Assembly: GCA_964503685.1 (NCBI GenBank)
Contig: CAZDAW010000046.1
Coordinates: 1 to 25,275, forward strand
DNA from: CAZDAW01 sp964503685
GTDB lineage: Bacteria > Chloroflexota > Anaerolineae > Anaerolineales > Anaerolineaceae
Direction of reading: 5' to 3'
DNA length: 25,275 bases
In this document: in pieces, positions 24,728-25,275 of the stretch
Layout: each line of letters starts with the position of its first letter
Position numbering within the stretch: position 1 is the first letter of the stretch
Program-made: the position numbers and the translations under genes
Notes under the pieces: generated by a model
What the model saw: the letters and a program-made list of their open reading frames with translations, nothing else
Told to the model about the DNA's origin: nothing
The model's database searches: none

Positions 24728-25126
24728 TTAAGCGGTCGGACTTTGAGGTGTTGCATCGTCGATTTCCAGTTCGCGGGCGACTTCTTCGAGGGCTTCGCGT
24801 AAGGCAATGGAGACTTCGTCGGCGCCGGCGAGAAATTGCTGGGTTTTGAGCAGGCGGGTGAGGCTCATGGATGCCAGGCTGAGGACGCGGAGTAAGTTGA
24901 CGGCTTCGGGGAGATTGTCGATGTCGTTGCTCAATTCGATGACGCGGCGAATATAGATGCGCATCATGAGGATTTCATCTTTGACGCCGGTGAACTGGCA
25001 GGCATCGATGTCGAGAAGATCGGCGGGTTTGTATTTGCGGGCGTAGAAGCCGTATTTGAGGGCATTGCTGTTGCCGGGCTGGCCGCCGCGTTTGCGTTTG
25101 GGAGCAGAAACTGGCACGTTTGTCAT
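24728..25126 (-). CDS. Small basic GGQPGN-motif protein, unknown function
   Basis: 132-residue hypothetical protein. The first 35 residues are basic and contain PKRKRGGQPGNSNALKYGFYARKY, a motif of the form (K/R)RGGQPGNxNAxxxGFY seen in families of small proteins, some annotated as phage-terminase-small-subunit-like or as multicopy hypotheticals. The rest is helical (about 50-125), with an acidic C terminus (EEVARELEIDDATPQ). The basic start could bind nucleic acid; no enzyme motif is seen. ATG 25126 is chosen because GGAGG lies right before it; an extension up to 25273 is not supported. The function is not assigned. Confidence 0.75.
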   Translation of the reverse strand: MTNVPVSAPKRKRGGQPGNSNALKYGFYARKYKPADLLDIDACQFTGVKDEILMMRIYIRRVIELSNDIDNLPEAVNLLRVLSLASMSLTRLLKTQQFLAGADEVSIALREALEEVARELEIDDATPQSPTA

Positions 25127-25172
25127 TTTCCTCCAATCAGGTTCGAGGGATATGGAATTGCCGAATATATTA

Positions 25173-25188
25173 TAGAACAAATATTCTA
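25173..25188. promoter_or_regulatory. GAAC-N4-GTTC-like palindrome upstream of the GGQPGN gene
   Basis: TAGAACAAATATTCTA is a 16-bp palindrome with one mismatched pair. It overlaps a minus-strand TATAAT (25169-25174), so a protein bound there could block transcription. The half-site resembles the GAAC-N4-GTTC LexA boxes of Gram-positive-type SOS systems, but one half is ATTC instead of GTTC. Confidence 0.35.
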
Positions 25189-25275
25189 TTTTGGATTGTT
25201 GAATATGTGGATTTTTGTGGAAGGGAAGAGTTGCGTTTCTCGTTTGTCGGGTGTAAGATAAATGTGGCTTCACGC

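Noticed and set aside
25127..25273. 49-residue N-terminal extension of the GGQPGN protein
   Set aside because: A clear GGAGG ribosome site stands before ATG 25126, and the extension covers the AT-rich promoter region and palindrome.

Overview
The window most likely comes from a mesophilic bacterium of the Chloroflexota, probably class Anaerolineae. This is inferred from gene families and style, not from a marker gene: PadR/HAAS pairs, a permuted-looking PBP1-chemoreceptor fusion, a GGQPGN-type small protein, many TTG starts, and mid-range base composition. No rRNA, tRNA, CRISPR array, insertion sequence or phage module was seen. The window looks like ordinary chromosome, rich in signal-transduction genes.

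Layout. 1-3.3 kb (+): a GNAT acetyltransferase, then a membrane GGDEF-EAL protein with intact motifs of both domains. 3.4-5.3 kb (-): a free-standing membrane 'sensor' domain protein, then a translationally coupled pair, a SUI1-type initiation factor and a B3/B4 (PheRS-like) protein. 5.4-8.8 kb (+): a small YwbE protein, a PadR regulator with a near-consensus promoter, its HAAS-type membrane partner, and a secreted protein built as an ABAB beta-repeat. 8.9-10.6 kb (-): YccF, a HAD hydrolase and a second GNAT.

10.9-16.4 kb (+) is a tightly coupled signalling cassette: PAS histidine kinase, REC-HDOD protein, REC-GAF-histidine kinase, and an AHSA1/SRPBCC protein. The first three overlap by 4 and 1 bases, so a kinase feeding two REC-bearing outputs is a reasonable model. 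16.4-19.8 kb (-) carries a chemoreceptor whose periplasmic-binding-protein lobes appear in reversed order and on the cytoplasmic side of the membrane, followed by an LpxL/HtrB-family acyltransferase. At 19.8 kb a third GNAT diverges.

20.3-24.3 kb (-) is a housekeeping operon: phosphohexomutase, TatD nuclease, medium/long-chain polyprenyl diphosphate synthase and a YwaF-type membrane protein. Two of its junctions have a stop codon directly abutting a TTG start. 24.3-24.7 kb is a gene-free, hairpin-rich stretch. The window ends with a small basic GGQPGN protein (-) preceded by a GAAC-N4-GTTC-like palindrome.

The most unusual items are the reversed-lobe chemoreceptor, the HK/HDOD/HK cassette, the ABAB secreted protein and the SUI1-B3/B4 pair.
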